Source: Nectonema munidae (lineage: Eukaryota; Nematomorpha; Nectonematoida; Nectonematidae). From it: a DNA stretch of 64,000 bases. The stretch's first letter is position 1. Every line of letters starts with the position of its first letter. Shown here in pieces: positions 1-12,649 of the stretch. Location: contig JAUIRK010000221.1 in the NCBI GenBank assembly GCA_030549495.1, positions 62,001 to 126,000 on the forward strand, read 5' to 3'. A model generated the notes under the pieces. That model ran no database searches, was not told the DNA's origin, and worked only from the letters and a program-made list of their open reading frames with translations. The translations under genes were made by a program, and so were the position numbers.

Positions 1-923
1 TTATTTCATTAAAAATGTTGTTTTATCTTTTTAAAACATTTTTGCCTCTTTTTAGTTCACCTTAAAAAGGTTTCCAGATATGTATAGATAGACGATCATT
101 CCAAAGCATCGGTTTTCAAAGTTTAATAAAACTTTTTCTTATCCACAAACATCATTCTCACTTAACTTGTCAAATTTCAACTTGTTTCGCGACTAACTAC
201 TAAGCCATTTTTTAACATGTAAAATTTTCAACATTCACATATGTATAAGTAGTCAAACAAGGTTTTTCTGTGTTTTTTGTAATATTACTAATACGTAATA
301 TTATACAATATACATATATATTTATATAGCCAGAATTCGAGTCCACTGTTAAAAATAATAATTGCTATCGAATCTAATGGAGATGAATCTTGACGAAGTC
401 ATTAAAAACGTTCTCATAGTAAAACACGAAAAATTTTGATGTAATTGATTATGCTATTTAAAATGTCTTTAAGATAAAAAAAATTAACTGAGTCCAAGCT
501 TATGTATCTAAGGAGAGGAAGCGGGACTACACTAAAACTTTTGCCATGGCCCCCAGACTGGCATGTGAGCGGCTTAGGTTCAAATGCAAACTTCAAAGCT
601 CATTAAATAGTAATAAGTTAATTTAACAATTCCATGAAAACATCTCATTTCAATTTATTTGATTTAGAGCAAAATAAATAATAAATTTTTTTATAAATTA
701 TTAATATAGCAGGCCTTTACCTACAAGAAATAGCTATTTAATGACGTCTACTATTTATGTTCTTATTCCAGCTGAAATGAATGCAGAAATATAAACGTCT
801 CAACATACTATCCTCAGTTTTTTGTTTTTTCGATAACGATAATTGAAAAGATCATTATTAAACAGAGAATTCAATGCCTTCTCACTAAAATACTCCATCC
901 TCCACCATTACATATCTCTATTC
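1..923. other. AT-rich sequence without a recognised gene
   Basis: Both strands are dense in stop codons. A 60-codon minus-strand reading near 414-596 has no recognisable similarity and looks like chance. Nothing else stands out. Confidence 0.6.
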
Positions 924-965
924 CAGAGGTTCTCAACGCCAGGGCGGGCCCCCAATCATGGAAGG
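924..965 (+). mobile_element. Possible hAT-type terminal sequence
   Basis: CAGAGGTTCTCAACGCC followed by a short GC-rich stretch resembles the CAG(T/A)GGTTCTCAACC ends of many animal hAT transposons. No partner end or target-site duplication was found, so this is only a candidate end, perhaps of the hAT remnant starting near 1.7 kb. Confidence 0.3.
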
Positions 966-1356
966 TGGCCAGATAGTCTTCATCTAAAATTCATAGTTGG
1001 TGAAATTTTTATGTGAAATTTAAATAGTGTAGCTAATTTACTTTGTCAGTAAGGTAAAGTAAAAATGTCAACAAAAACACGGTTTTAGAGGTAGCTTTTA
1101 TGTACAAAAAGCGTTAACCAGTGTCGTCTCTAGGACTGCAGCAAGCGCTGCTACTTCAAAGAAAGTAAGTAAAAAATGCATTATACTAACTCATACATAT
1201 CCTTTTAACACTTTATTTGCTATATGACTTATTTTTTAGCAGAAGTAGTCAAAATCTAAATATGGCATAGTTTTTATTTTTAAATTATACTTACACTTTA
1301 CCTTTTCTGCTCTATTTTAATATATTTGAAGGGATTTGAAAAAGTTTAAAATTGAT

Positions 1357-1374
1357 ACAACAACAACAACAACA
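1357..1374. repeat. (CAA)n microsatellite
   Basis: About six uninterrupted CAA units in AT-rich sequence with no gene. Confidence 0.85.
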
Positions 1375-1719
1375 AGTAAATTTATTTACAAAAGCACAAT
1401 ACTTTAAAGGATGATGAAAAGAAAATATATAAGTGAAACTGAATGGAATTTTCATTAAGAGCAGATCTAAGGGAAAGAAAAAAAAGAAGAACTTTGAGGT
1501 GACACAAAAAAACCAAACAAAACAAAAAAAAGATACAGTTTGTAGATCAGATAAAACTCAAAAGCTGAGCCTAGTAATTTTTTTTAATTTTTAATAAAAA
1601 AAAGTATTTTCTGTTTCAAATTTAAACAATATTTTGTTTTTAAAAATTATATCATATTTTCCAACGTATTATGAAATTTTGGAAGCATCATATCCAAAAT
1701 GTGTTGAAAGATGAATTGA

Positions 1720-2940
1720 TGCTCCTTTAATTAAAGTCGCTTTTTCACTGGAGAAAGTTTCTTTAGCATCCTATGAATGATAGCAAAATCCAAAAAACCT
1801 TATAACATTGAAGAAGAGCTTGTGAAATCAGCAGAAATTGCAAATTTGAAAACTCTTGGAGCAACAGATGTCACAAAGAAACTTGAATTAGTGTCATTGT
1901 CTCACAAGATTATTAAACATAAAAATATTCTTATTTCAGAAAGTAATTCATCTCAGCCGATCCTGTCATTGAAAAAAGCTGACCCTTATCGGTGCAAACT
2001 GATGTTTGACTGGACATTGAAGGTACACCTAAATCGATGGTTTTTGTAACATACAAAGGATATGACATTCTGGAAGAATTTCTTTTCTACAATGCTTTGT
2101 CAACCACCACTATACAGGGAAAGATATATTTGATTTGATTTCAAATTTTTCTTAAAAAATATGGGTTAGATTAGAACATAAATCTTGTAGTAATTGATTG
2201 TTTATTGCATGGAGTAAACATTATTTGTCGTTGTCTGCAATTATATCTTAATGATGCTATCCAAACAATGAACTCTATCAAAGCCAAAGTTCTTACTTAA
2301 TTCAGGCATTTTTTTTATAAAATATGGGAAGAAATAGCATCACATTACAAAAACTTTTTATTTTATTCAGATATCAGTTGCCTATCTCGTGAAATAATTT
2401 TGGAAAGTGTTCTTGAGTTAAAATCTGAAATTGTTAGCTTTCTTTATGGCCATGAACTAACAAATTGTTTTAAGGATTCTGATTGGCTAGTAAATCTGAA
2501 GTGATATACTCAGACATGCAGAGTAGAAACACACTATGGCGAAAATTTGTTTATTTCAAGGAAAAGCTTTTTCTTTGGAGAGAAAAGTTTACTAAAGGAA
2601 TAGCTGTAGCTTATCGAAAAATCCACAACAATAAGAAATGGATAGGTATGTTCAAAGAAATGTTGATTTGAAAAAGCATAGCTGGGCAAGAATTGTTTTT
2701 GCTGTCAATGCCATTCATGTGGGACAAGATATTGAAGAATTTCAAGAAGAACATATAGATCTGCAAGAAAATCAAGTGCAGAAACAATGCTTTGAAAAAA
2801 AATGATAAGTTTATTGACTCTGAAGACTGAAAAGCTCTTCTCTCTTTTCCAAACAACATATCTCTCCAAACAAGGGTCTTCAAATCGTTGTAACCAAGAC
2901 AAAAGCAAAAAACCGGCGCGATCTTCAACGAAACAGTTTT
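1720..2940 (+). pseudogene. Decayed hAT transposase (ZBED5/GTF2IRD2-like)
   Basis: Scattered readings in the plus frames follow, in order, the layout of ZBED5/GTF2IRD2-type hAT transposases. A segment near 1750-1930 has the IAKSKKP...EEELVK block and then VSLSHKIIK, matching the usual 'IAK.KKP.TI.E.L' and 'LSN.T' blocks. Around 2370-2440 there is a remnant of the 'RWLSRG' region (YSDISCLSRE), followed by FLYGHEL...DWLVNL near 2430-2500 and FKEKLFLW near 2550. Many stops and frameshifts separate these blocks, so the copy is dead. The seen part is the order of the blocks; the family name comes from remembered conservation of this group, without a search. Ends of the element are not defined. Confidence 0.7.
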
Positions 2941-2949
2941 AAAACAGCT

Positions 2950-3488
2950 ACCAAAGAACTTTTTAAAGTTTTTATAATTTGTTCTAATTTTTTGGTTATC
3001 TATCCTTTATTTTCAAAATAATATATTTTTTAAAAAATACGTAAATAAAGCTTTCTTCTTTCTGACTAGTTTCTATTTCGGCTTTCAATGCATTGGAATA
3101 TTTTGTGCTAGCAAACATAAATTAAATTAAAATGAGAAAAACTCATAAGCACTCAGAAGATATAGAATAGAAAAAATTACTTTGAATTAATTTCAGTGAG
3201 ACAAAGAAAAAATAGTTAAAAATAAATTTTTATTTCTTTGGAAATCTGATGCTGCAACGAAAGCTCTTCAATAGGAAATTGATCCATAGAGATGAATTAT
3301 CTCTCGGTAAACATCCAGTTCCTATTACAAATACGAGAAAAGTTTATGCAATTCGAGTATTGGAAGAAGACGCGTGAACACTTGCATCCCCCTATACTTA
3401 TTGATTTATTTCACTATATAATTTCATATTAATATAAAATGTTCTCGTGCCTAAAGCAAGCAATCCTTCATATATACCATTTTTAGTT
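2950..3488. other. AT-rich, no gene seen
   Basis: No long reading frame and no recognisable motif. Its end carries the TATATACCATTTTTAGTT motif that also begins the repeat at 13.99 kb. Confidence 0.5.
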
Positions 3489-3490
3489 CT

Positions 3491-3637
3491 AAACGGTCTT
3501 TTTAAAATTATAAATTGTCTTTTTCAATTCTAAAGTGTCCTTTTCAAATTCTAAAGTGTCTTTTTCAAATTCTAAAGTGTCTTTTTTAAATTCTAAAGTG
3601 TCTTTTTTAAATTCTAAAGTCTCTTTTTTGATTTTAC
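3491..3637. repeat. 21-bp tandem repeat array, about 7 units
   Basis: Seven successive units of about 21 bp share the core AAAGTGTCTTTTT followed by CAAATTCT or TAAATTCT. The central units are nearly identical and the outer ones diverge. The array follows directly on a TATATACCATTTTTAGTT motif shared with 13.99 kb, which suggests that it is the subterminal array of a dispersed element rather than an isolated minisatellite. Confidence 0.9.
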
Positions 3638-3639
3638 TT

Positions 3640-5146
3640 TACTGAATAAGCTTTCAAGTCTTGTTTCTTATTAAATGCGCGTAATATTATGTGCGATTGT
3701 CAGGTTGTGTAGACGTGTTGAAAGATAGACTGATAATTTTCTAATTCTCCACTTCTATTTCAAGTCTTTTTTAATTCGATGCAACTAGCAGTTCATTTAT
3801 AGACAAGTTTTTAACTCTTCAATTTTTGCCTTCTGCATAGATTCTTTTTATATTATAGTAACATAGAATTAAAAATTTTTTTAGTTTGTATCGAAAGTTT
3901 CAACTAAGCAAAAAGTGAATTTTAAAACTTAGTTTCGAAAAACGTTTTACATCCATTTTAATATCCATTATGAAAAAAAGTGTTCACACAAACTTCTTTA
4001 TTATCAAAAAGCATTGCATTTTACCCTTCTCTGATGCAACAACATATTGTGATTCCCATTCATCAAGGCTCCACTTTCTTCTTTCTAACAGCTAACAGTT
4101 CTGTCTATCTATATCATGCTGCCATATGTTTTTCTAAACTTTGTAATTTTGGAAATATTTTTTAAAGATTTTTGAAGATTTTTCCCAACAAACCACAGAA
4201 GGCCACATCTATGACTCAGAAGGTCACATGTGGCCTTAAAGCCGCAGCCCCTCCCCTCCCTCTGTACTAATCAGAGGTGTAGAAAAAGATCAGTGCAAGG
4301 CAAAAGGAGCCTATGCCCAAAGCGCCATAAAATAGAGCAGGCGAAGGTTCTATACTTTTTTTGCTTATTACTTTATTTGAATTCCCGCACATTAACACAA
4401 AGAAGCGTTGGATTTTGACTCCAGAAATGGAGTTCTAATGATTGCAACACTTTGTCTTCTACTTTTTTATACCTATATGTTAAATTTTTGTATCATTCAT
4501 ATTTTGTCCTTTTTGCTTTGCGTAGATATTTAAGTTCTTAATATTTTATTTTTGTATATTATTCAAATATAAATTTAGTTGATTTTTTTTTTAAAAAATC
4601 TACTTAAAATGATAACATTATGGTGAGTCTTGATATTCCAATTTGTTTTGACATTCTTTTTGAATATTTTTGTAAAAAATTAATGTTTATGTTTAAAGAT
4701 TTGTCGACCACATCAATACTTGTCAAGATTTCAATTTTCTTTATATTTTAAAATAACTGTTAGAATCCTTGCTTCTTATTTTTTTTAAGCGAACCCCAAG
4801 TTTTTGGTAAATTAGCTCAGTTTCTTTATATAATTAAAAATCTTTTCTGATTACACGGATTTTAAATTTTGGGAAATAAATAGAGATATATAAAAAGAGG
4901 TAATGTCTTCATCATAAAAATGAATAAAATGAATTATTATCTTGTAAATTTTTCATCCATGAACGAAGCACGTGAAGGATCAATTTTATCAAAATCCTTC
5001 TCTTCTCTAACGATTGGTGGTGTCTATTTATCAGAATAGTGATCGAAAATTATTCAAAAGTTCCAGTGCTTTAATATACGAGGAATATTACTCTCTAAAT
5101 CGGAATAATTCGGAAGAAAGGAATGAAAGAGAAAGAGAACACGAAC
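3640..5146. other. No exon found; expected receptor intron
   Basis: The glutamate receptor should continue here on the minus strand, with a next exon completing serine and reading D-G-W. I looked for that codon pattern and did not find it, so the intron probably runs past the window edge. Positions 4215-4345 are less AT-rich than their surroundings, with a run of CCTCCCCTCCC, and may be a repeat fragment. Confidence 0.45.
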
Positions 5147-5393
5147 CTGCCAATCACCAGATATTTTCCCGTTAACTGCATTCTTCGAGCCGCTTTGAAG
5201 AGATTGCGAACAAGCATGCCTTCGCAGAAGCAAACAATCACACGACTTTTGGGGGAGCGCTCAAGCTTGCGAAATATCTCGTCAAAGATCTCCTTGTTTG
5301 CGAGACTGCGCACCGAGCTTTCCGAAGAAATGCAGATGGACGTATTCTTTGCCAAATTCTTGAACGCGCGAATTCCACTTTCTCCATAATTAT
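5147..5393 (-). CDS. mGluR: Group I metabotropic glutamate receptor, coding exon 2 (partial gene)
   Basis: This exon continues the ligand-binding (Venus flytrap) domain of a class C GPCR. It begins after a minus-strand acceptor ending in TTAG and ends before a GTTCGT donor. Joining exon 1 (phase 1) to it gives NSKNNYGESG, the counterpart of the conserved 'EGNYGESG' block, whose tyrosine contacts glutamate in mGluR1. It then reads through VRSLANKEIFDEIFRKL, RVIVCFCEGM, LFKAARRMQLTGKYLVIG and leaves two bases, AG, that would complete the serine of the expected 'GSDGW'. The CFCEGM block is characteristic of the GRM1/GRM5 group. There are 81 complete codons with no stop. The next exon lies outside or is unseen. 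The family is clear; the group I assignment is from motif recall. Confidence 0.93.
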
Positions 5394-5463
5394 CTAATCG
5401 GCAAGGCACACGCATAAAAGACTTGACTCTACACTGATAGCAGCAAGGGCTTATTAAAAGTTA

Positions 5464-5711
5464 ACGGACATTTGACGAAATGGACTATTTGTCATGTAAC
5501 TTCTATAGTTCATCACTTAATTTGGGTATAGAAGTTATGAATAATGAAAGAATATGAGAATTAGGCTGTATAGATTTGTAATCAGCCATGCCATATCCTA
5601 ACACATTTGGCAAGGTAGATTCGAGTAGCATCACTTAATTTGTGTACAATAAAAGAAGTTGAAAAATTGTATGTACATTTTCTAAAAGTCCGTTCTGCCA
5701 AATGTCCGCTC
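5464..5711. mobile_element. Short TIR element (MITE) in the receptor intron
   Basis: Imperfect terminal inverted repeats: CGGACATTTGACGAAATGGAC on the left faces GCGGACATTTGGCAGAACG read from the right on the minus strand. The internal sequence has further small palindromes around CTTCTATA/TATAGAAG. No coding capacity and no clear target duplication, so the superfamily cannot be named. Confidence 0.55.
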
Positions 5712-6533
5712 CCCATATATTCAGTTACGGGTAAAATAAAGTGTTCATTTAACCAATAAAACAGTTTAAAATTGAGTAACAAGGTTAGTAAATCATTAAA
5801 ATCTTTCCAAAAGAACACGACGTTGAAGTGCAATAAGTGATATAGCTTACGTTTCATTGCATTTAGCATTAACTTTCTGTCAGAAAGTTTTTTGTAATAA
5901 CTTTTTTTATTTGTCCTGTGCTTTGAATGATCGATCGATACGAACCGCTTTGCCAAATCAAAGAAAGTGAAAGCTTTACAACGCACGTTTATGCATTTCA
6001 ACTTCAAATCAAAGCTTCGCACTCATTTCTGCGTTTTGAATTGTTGTCAAGAGATATGCATTTTAATTATTTATCCATGTTTGCTTAGTTAAATGATGTT
6101 AAAAAAGTGTGCTTAAAATTTTGTGAAGACTTGATCAATGAACAATCGTGAAGAGATGCAAAAACGTGTACTTCATTACAGAAAACGCTTTTGCAATGCA
6201 ACTAATGCAATGTAGCACGCTTCATGTACAGGGAAATGATAAATATTTAGCCGTATACTATTCCTGCCTTTTTTTATTAAGGCGATTAATTTGGCGAAAA
6301 TCGAACATCATGAACACATGAAGCTTCCGTAAATAAAATATTTTCGCGCGTTATTATGTAATACGCTATGTAATATAAACTTTTTTTATATAAAAAAAAT
6401 CTCAATAAAAAATATCATTAAAAGCCTTTCAATTAGCTTAGGGCGATTAGATTAAAATAGAAATCATTTAGATATAGATTGCATAAATCTAAATATAGAA
6501 TGTTGATAAGATCTTCACATAGTGACATTTAAT

Positions 6534-6640
6534 AACATAACATAACATATTTATTTAAGCAAAATTTATTTCACTGCCTGTAAAATTTGAATCTTAAAAC
6601 TGTTCTAATCGAATCATAAAAAGATGAACAAAGAAAAAAG
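6534..6640 (-). mobile_element. Possible LINE 3' tail
   Basis: AACATAACATAACATATTTA matches the same string at 18.03 kb, where it directly follows the C-terminal coding end of a dead LINE on the minus strand. Beyond the first 24 bases similarity fades, so this is at best a short, old fragment. Confidence 0.3.
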
Positions 6641-8689
6641 TCTGTATGTCTCTTTTAAGTTGAGTATAGATGATAAAAAGAGGTATTCGCTCTTAGACTT
6701 GTTTAACTCGTTAATTTTAACTGTAGGTTAGCACGTTCCTATTTAAGTAGGCAAATTTAAGATTTTAATTTTACCAAATAATAATAAACCGATCCTCAAA
6801 TTACTAAAACTTATAAATTGTCCAAATTAATTAATTAAGTAACAAAGTTAAAAACAAGCATTTAAAACTCATCCATAATATATTTGAAGTGGATGCAAAT
6901 TAATTTATACTACAATAAATAAATTTTTCTATTTTAATTAACAAATTAATAATTTTCCACCCATTTTTAAGCATTGAAACTATTCTTTATTCTATTCTCT
7001 TATGAAGAATCTTTCAGCCGTTGAGGTGGCAAATTAGGCCGGAAGTTAAGTTATTTTAATTAGGCTTGAAATTGGATATACTATTTTTCTAGTTTCTATT
7101 ATTTTCAAAGATTATTAAGTTGACAATATTAAAACAAAAATCAATTTTTCATCGTGCCAAAGATTTAGGAAATCGAACGATAACTTTACCTGGTTTCTTA
7201 AGAGCCCGTTTATAACAAAGAGCTTCTTTCTTTTACAAGAGAATTCCCATTGCTGTTTGCTTATCACCAAGTGGAGTAATGTTGAAAAGTTGAAAAAAAT
7301 CCCATGCAGTAATTGAATAACTTTTGAAACAGTGTGCACCGGAAACGCCAAACGCTAGGAAGCGTTGGAATTAGTAGCGAAACAAAATTTAACATTCGAG
7401 AGGCCTTCGATTAGAGATTTTTTTATCTACCACAATCTCACCCCCCCCCCCCCTTCCAGAGGGCCAATGGTGTTTCTGTAGTACAATATTTCGGGGTTTT
7501 GTGGAAATTTGGGAAAACATTTTCTTGCTTGTTTCGCGTTTGCTTGAATAAAAATGATTTTATGAATATAATTATTGTTAATAAATAACTTTTGAAAATG
7601 TTGGGTAATATTTTAATATGTTTTAAGACTGTAGAATAAAATGGGATTCTTAAGGTTTTTAAGAATCATTTTTAACAAATGTTTTAATGTTTCAAATTCT
7701 GGAAAAGTTAAAAATATCGCATTTCTCTTGATTGTCTTTTCAAAAATGGAGCATATATTTTTAATTTACAGCTTTTATAAATTGTGTATCAGCTCATTTT
7801 CATTAGACAGTTTTCGTTTAATGAATAAACCCCCAGGGTTGCTTGAATAATTTTTTAGATAAGATTCGATATTAGAATCAAAAAAGGACTTGGATATAGT
7901 CCGAAAGGAAACTATCAAGTGGTTGTATGTGCTTTTGGGCATAAAATGGGGCGCAACTGACCCTAAGACTTAAGAAACATACTTGTCTTTACCTTTTAAA
8001 TAAAAATAATTATTTGATGAAGAAATAAAGAAACTATCTATTTTATGTTGAGTGACGATATTAGCAAAGAGGATTTGAAATATATTTAATATAACAAAGT
8101 AAATTATGCCTTATAGGTCGTTTGTGAGCCATTTTATGCAATTTAGGGTTTCCAGATTTGTCCATATATGCTTTTTACTACAAGGCGACTTTATAAAAAA
8201 TGAGAAATAAGCACAAATAAATTTTGTATTAGCATTTTACCTGAAAAAAAATATGTAAAGAGAACAGACAATACAGCATAAATAATCTCATTTCATTCAC
8301 GCTCTGCTATTCAAAAAATAAAATCTGTGGAAACTCTACTGTGATCTGATGGGAGAATTGGAATTGTTAAAATTCCTCTAAATCTTCCCTTATATCACTA
8401 TGATTTTCACTCGTATGGAGGATTTAAGCATTGTCTTGGCTCAGGATTTGAACTGAGCGATATGGGCGAATTTAAAAGAAAAAATGATTTTCTTCTGAAC
8501 TTTCTTACAAATTCATTGTGAATAAATGCCTAGAGCTCTGAAACTGAAAAAAAAATTTTCTAAAACGTGAGCAAATATGAAGAATTTTGGAAACAAATGA
8601 TACCACTTTGTCATTCCTTATCTACACACTGCTAATCTATTTTGTGTGTTGAATCACTTGATGTATTTTTTCAATTTTGAGTTGTCATG

Positions 8690-8957
8690 TCAAATAAATA
8701 AAGTTACGCATTTACTTCCCAATATCTCACTAATAAATCAAATAAAATGTCAAATATCACTAATAACTACCAAATAGTTTTATCAGTATCTCACTAATTT
8801 ACACTCATCGTTAATAAAGAGAATATATATGGAAAATAATTCTTATTTTTCTTAAAAATTTAGGAAAGATTTAAATGTGTGGATGCAAAGGGTGAAGAGA
8901 AGGTTCTGCTTTTAAAAGGGCGTGATGGTAAAAAGGTTGAGAGCCCCTGGCTTAGAG
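8690..8957 (+). mobile_element. hAT element 3' end, noncoding
   Basis: Contains repeated TATCTCACTAAT/ATCACTAATA segments, then GGGCGTGATGGTAAAAAGG and the terminus GAGAGCCCCTGG. The same segments occur after the hAT C-terminal coding remnant at 37.4-37.8 kb and, inverted, at 19.98-20.16 kb. The three places therefore carry the 3' region of one hAT family. No coding sequence remains here. Confidence 0.6.
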
Positions 8958-11079
8958 TATCACACAAGGAAGATGTCCCCATATCATGTGACGGACGCGC
9001 ATTCATTTGCAATTCTTTTGAAGGAAATTCGAGTTCTTTCAGAAAATGAAACTAATTCTGATTGAAGAATGCACTGATATGCTGAGAATTTTGCAAAGGA
9101 AGAGCGCAGGCGATCGCTATAATAGCTCCATTTCCACGTTTCCCTCTGAATGCGCCACTGTCAAGCCAGCGCTAAATGTGCACGAGGAGGAGATGTGGCA
9201 TGGAATAATATGAATTTCATTTCGACACTACGTCCTCCTGTTTTGTCTTTTTTATTGAAATGAGGGCAATTTGAAGGAATAGTAAACGACGCAAGAGAAC
9301 ATTTAGGGAGGCAGGACCCCATGCCTCATAGAGCTAGTTACGCTGATTTATTTGAGTGTATACAAACAGATGAACGGATTGGAAATGCTGTGAAAAATTG
9401 GAAGCGTGGAAAGAAAAATGACACCTATAGTTCTGAAGCGTCGAAGGAATGATCTTTCAAATTTTCCTTAAAGAAATAGCGATGATAATGGATGCATAAT
9501 AATAGTTTCAAAGGTATAGGAAGAGAGTTCTCATTTTTCTCCACTGTTCATTTTTTATTGTATGTATTCTTCAAATTTCGTTTCCTATTTTCTTTTCATA
9601 TCATTTTAATGTGAACTTAAATGGAATAAGTGACATTTATTTTGTCCCTCAAATTTTGTATACATTCACCTTCTTCACCCTAAAATAAGGTGCGTGGAGT
9701 TAAAAGTTTATGTTGTATTGGGCATATAAAATTTTTGGAACCCCTAGTCTCTACGCTACTGGTTCTCACGCTCTACAAAGGGCCAAATTAACAAGACAAA
9801 AATGTTATTCATTGATATACTCAAAAATAGCGGACGGGTGTCTGCACCGTCTAATTCTGATACTGCCACAGACACATGGTGTGTAGACAAAATTAACTAA
9901 AAAATTTAACTACTTTACAACATAAGTACAGTAGAACTAATAGAACAATAATTTTGCAAAATCCTGACAGTTTTGATATGATACTGCAGGCCTATTTTTT
10001 TGCAACTTTGCTATCCGAGCTGCAAAACTAGAGGGACTGAATTTTACCAGATACCACCAAACAAAACTGAATGAAAAGAATACACAGAATTCAAGAGGAT
10101 ATCGGCTCACTATCCTAAATACGAGTCTAAATATTCCATTCAAGAATATTTCCACGCGGACACCACTAACAATCAAGATGCTTGAAATGGCATAATATGC
10201 TACGGAAAACTCATTTCATAGCTAAGATTTCCAAATTCATAACATTATATTTTTTGTTTATATTAAGTCAAATATGAAAAGATAGCATAAAACAAATCGA
10301 TACAAGCACCAATCAAAATTGATTCGTGTATCAAGATAGCACTCATAAATTCAATTATTAAAAAAGCAATAAACAGATGAAATATTATAGTATATTATTA
10401 AATAAGTTTGCATTGTTGATGGCAACGAAAGTTCAAGATAAACACCACTTCATGAATCTTAGAAATGGAAAATTGAAAAAGCTTCACTTATGCCTTCGCT
10501 GTGCGAATTGTGGTGAAGACACGCACACATTTACAAAGAGAGTCCATGGAAAAGATTAATTGCAAAAGATTACAAAGGAGTAATCTACTGAGTCTACAAT
10601 TCTACAAGAGAAGTTATAAGCTTTGTATGTAACTGGGTTGAAGTATTTTGCGTGTTAGAGTTATTCCAAGAAAGTGAAGGAAAAATGGCTTCATCAAATT
10701 AATTGTCTTAAGTATAGACTTGAAGTTTGCGAACTGTGGAAATCAGCGATGATGCATACCTTTCCTTTTTAAACGATTTTCGCATCTTAGCCGTTACCCA
10801 AATAAAGTGAAGTTAGAGGCTAAGGTGCTTCTACAGGCAGAATTCTAGAACATTAAGATAATAAACACAAATGTATTTTTTACGTATTGACTAATTTTTA
10901 GTTAGTTGCATTAGCATCTCTCATTTTGAATAAATCAATATGCAATATTACTTGTCGCACCCTGATGTAAAGCGAATCAGATAAGGTCCATGGATGGGAG
11001 CCGTAAACGGAATGGAGAAGAACTTGAAATAAAAAAATGAAACGTGTATCTATAAATGCCATGGCAAAAATACAAAGTT

Positions 11080-11185
11080 GTGTAATGTTGGTTAGATACT
11101 GGGTTTCGTTAACTCAAGGTCTAGGGTTCGATCCTGCATCAAGCCACATTTCCTCATAGTTAAATAGATAAATAGCGATAAAGTG
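11080..11185 (+). mobile_element. tRNA-derived SINE, family A (partial)
   Basis: Contains an A-box-like GTTGGTTAGATACTGG, the B box GGTTCGATCC, then CATCAAGC and TTTCCTCATAGTT. The same order is found at 47.86 kb and 51.53 kb, where the element continues into a longer shared body. This copy is truncated after the TCATAGTT block. Confidence 0.75.
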
Positions 11186-12649
11186 AATGCTATTTGAATT
11201 TTTTTCCTTATTTTGAATGATATATTGAAATTTAAACAAAAATTAAAAAATTTAAGCACATATAGCTGTCATTTTATTATTCATAATGCTTTGGGGAAAA
11301 TTGTAATGAATATCTTTGATATGCGCTTTTTTCTTTTCACCTTCTATTTGTTCGCAAGCCATTATCTCATACCTAGGTTGTATTTTTAATTCTTTCTTAC
11401 TTGTTACTATTTCTAAAAAACTTGCATTTGTCATGATATCTATCAGAGTTTGCCAAATTATGCTACTTCTTAGCTCACATTTGTGTCCTTAAAATTATGT
11501 CAAAATTATAAAAAAAATTCTCTTGAATGTTTTCTTGTCAATTTCACTTGGGTATATAAATACTTTGCCTTTTATACAATGCTTAAATGTAACGATGAAT
11601 CAAAGATGCAAAAGACGTGAAATCCCCCGCACACAGATACGTACACGAATTTCGTAGACACAAAATTTATTTTTGATAGGAGGCAAAGAAGAAAAAGAAC
11701 TTATTGATAACAAGGAGTTCCATGGAGAAGGAATTGCCTCGATTGTAGTCAGGTTATGGATTGTTAGAGAGCGCTAGGCCGTAGTGCAACTATCAAACAG
11801 GCACTAAAGGTCATTCCTCTTTACTGTGATTAACTTCCCTAGTGCCAGTTTGATAAATTTACATAAAATAAAAATTTTTTAGCCCCCAATAAATTGTTTA
11901 CCTTCTTTCTATGTTTTTATTTATTTATTCTACTAGTAATTAACTTACGAATTATTTTAAAGTTAATTGTTATTAGCATAGCTGTGATTAGGTTATTTCT
12001 TGTACGTCAATTCTCCCGACAGGGCTTTCGACAACAACATTCACCCTTGAACACTTTTATGAATTAACTTATCAATAAGATATACCTCAAAAATCAAGCG
12101 AACAAAGGTTGCTCAAAAATAATAGCATTAAATCAGTGAAATAAACTTTAAGCGTAATGTTATTATTATTGTTGGGTAGGAAATTGGTTTTGCAGATTTC
12201 ACACTCCAGTAAATTGTCGATTTGAGAGAACGAATCTTCACTCAAAAGATTTCCATGAGTCGCGTCTTTTTATCTCTAGGTATCTCAATTTTAATAGTGA
12301 GAGATGACTTTATAATTAGGCATTGTGTTATTTATATATCAATATTCAAGTTTGTCATTCAACAAATACTGAATTTATTTTTAAATTTGTTGCAGAAATT
12401 GACTAAAACACACATATGTAAATATTGTGATATGATTTTCTTATATTGTAAAATGTTAACACTCGCCTATTAGAAGAACTCATTTTTTCAAGCATTTTTA
12501 TCAAGTTGATTCAACACATTAAGCTCGTTCAATAGTAACACGTTATGCAAGTTTATGTAACGCTCTCTATCCCTCCCTCCGGTTAAAGACGATGCAAAGA
12601 AGTATGCATTGAGGGTGAATATAAAGCGAGAATCAATGATAAGACTTAC

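Larger units (their letters stand above)
5394..12649 (-). other. Intron 1 of the glutamate receptor gene (7,256 bp)
   Basis: Bounded on the minus strand by a GTAAGT donor (12644-12649) and a TTAG acceptor (just above 5393), with matching phase. It holds a MITE near 5.5 kb, a LINE-like tail near 6.5 kb, a hAT 3' end near 8.7-8.96 kb and a SINE near 11.1 kb. Other open frames in it (for example 5582-6022 minus, 146 codons) show no recognisable similarity. Positions 9050-9400 are noticeably less AT-rich, without an interpretable reading frame. Confidence 0.9.

Noticed and set aside
560-600. GGTTCAAATGC, possible tRNA B box
   Set aside because: Isolated match without an A box or stem structure.
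5582-6022. 146-codon minus frame inside the receptor intron
   Set aside because: No similarity recognised, partly covers the MITE at 5.46-5.71 kb, and lacks splice-compatible borders.
8330-8480. B-box-like CAGTTCAAATCCTGAG on the minus strand
   Set aside because: No A box at the right distance and no cloverleaf; one motif is too little for a tRNA or SINE call.
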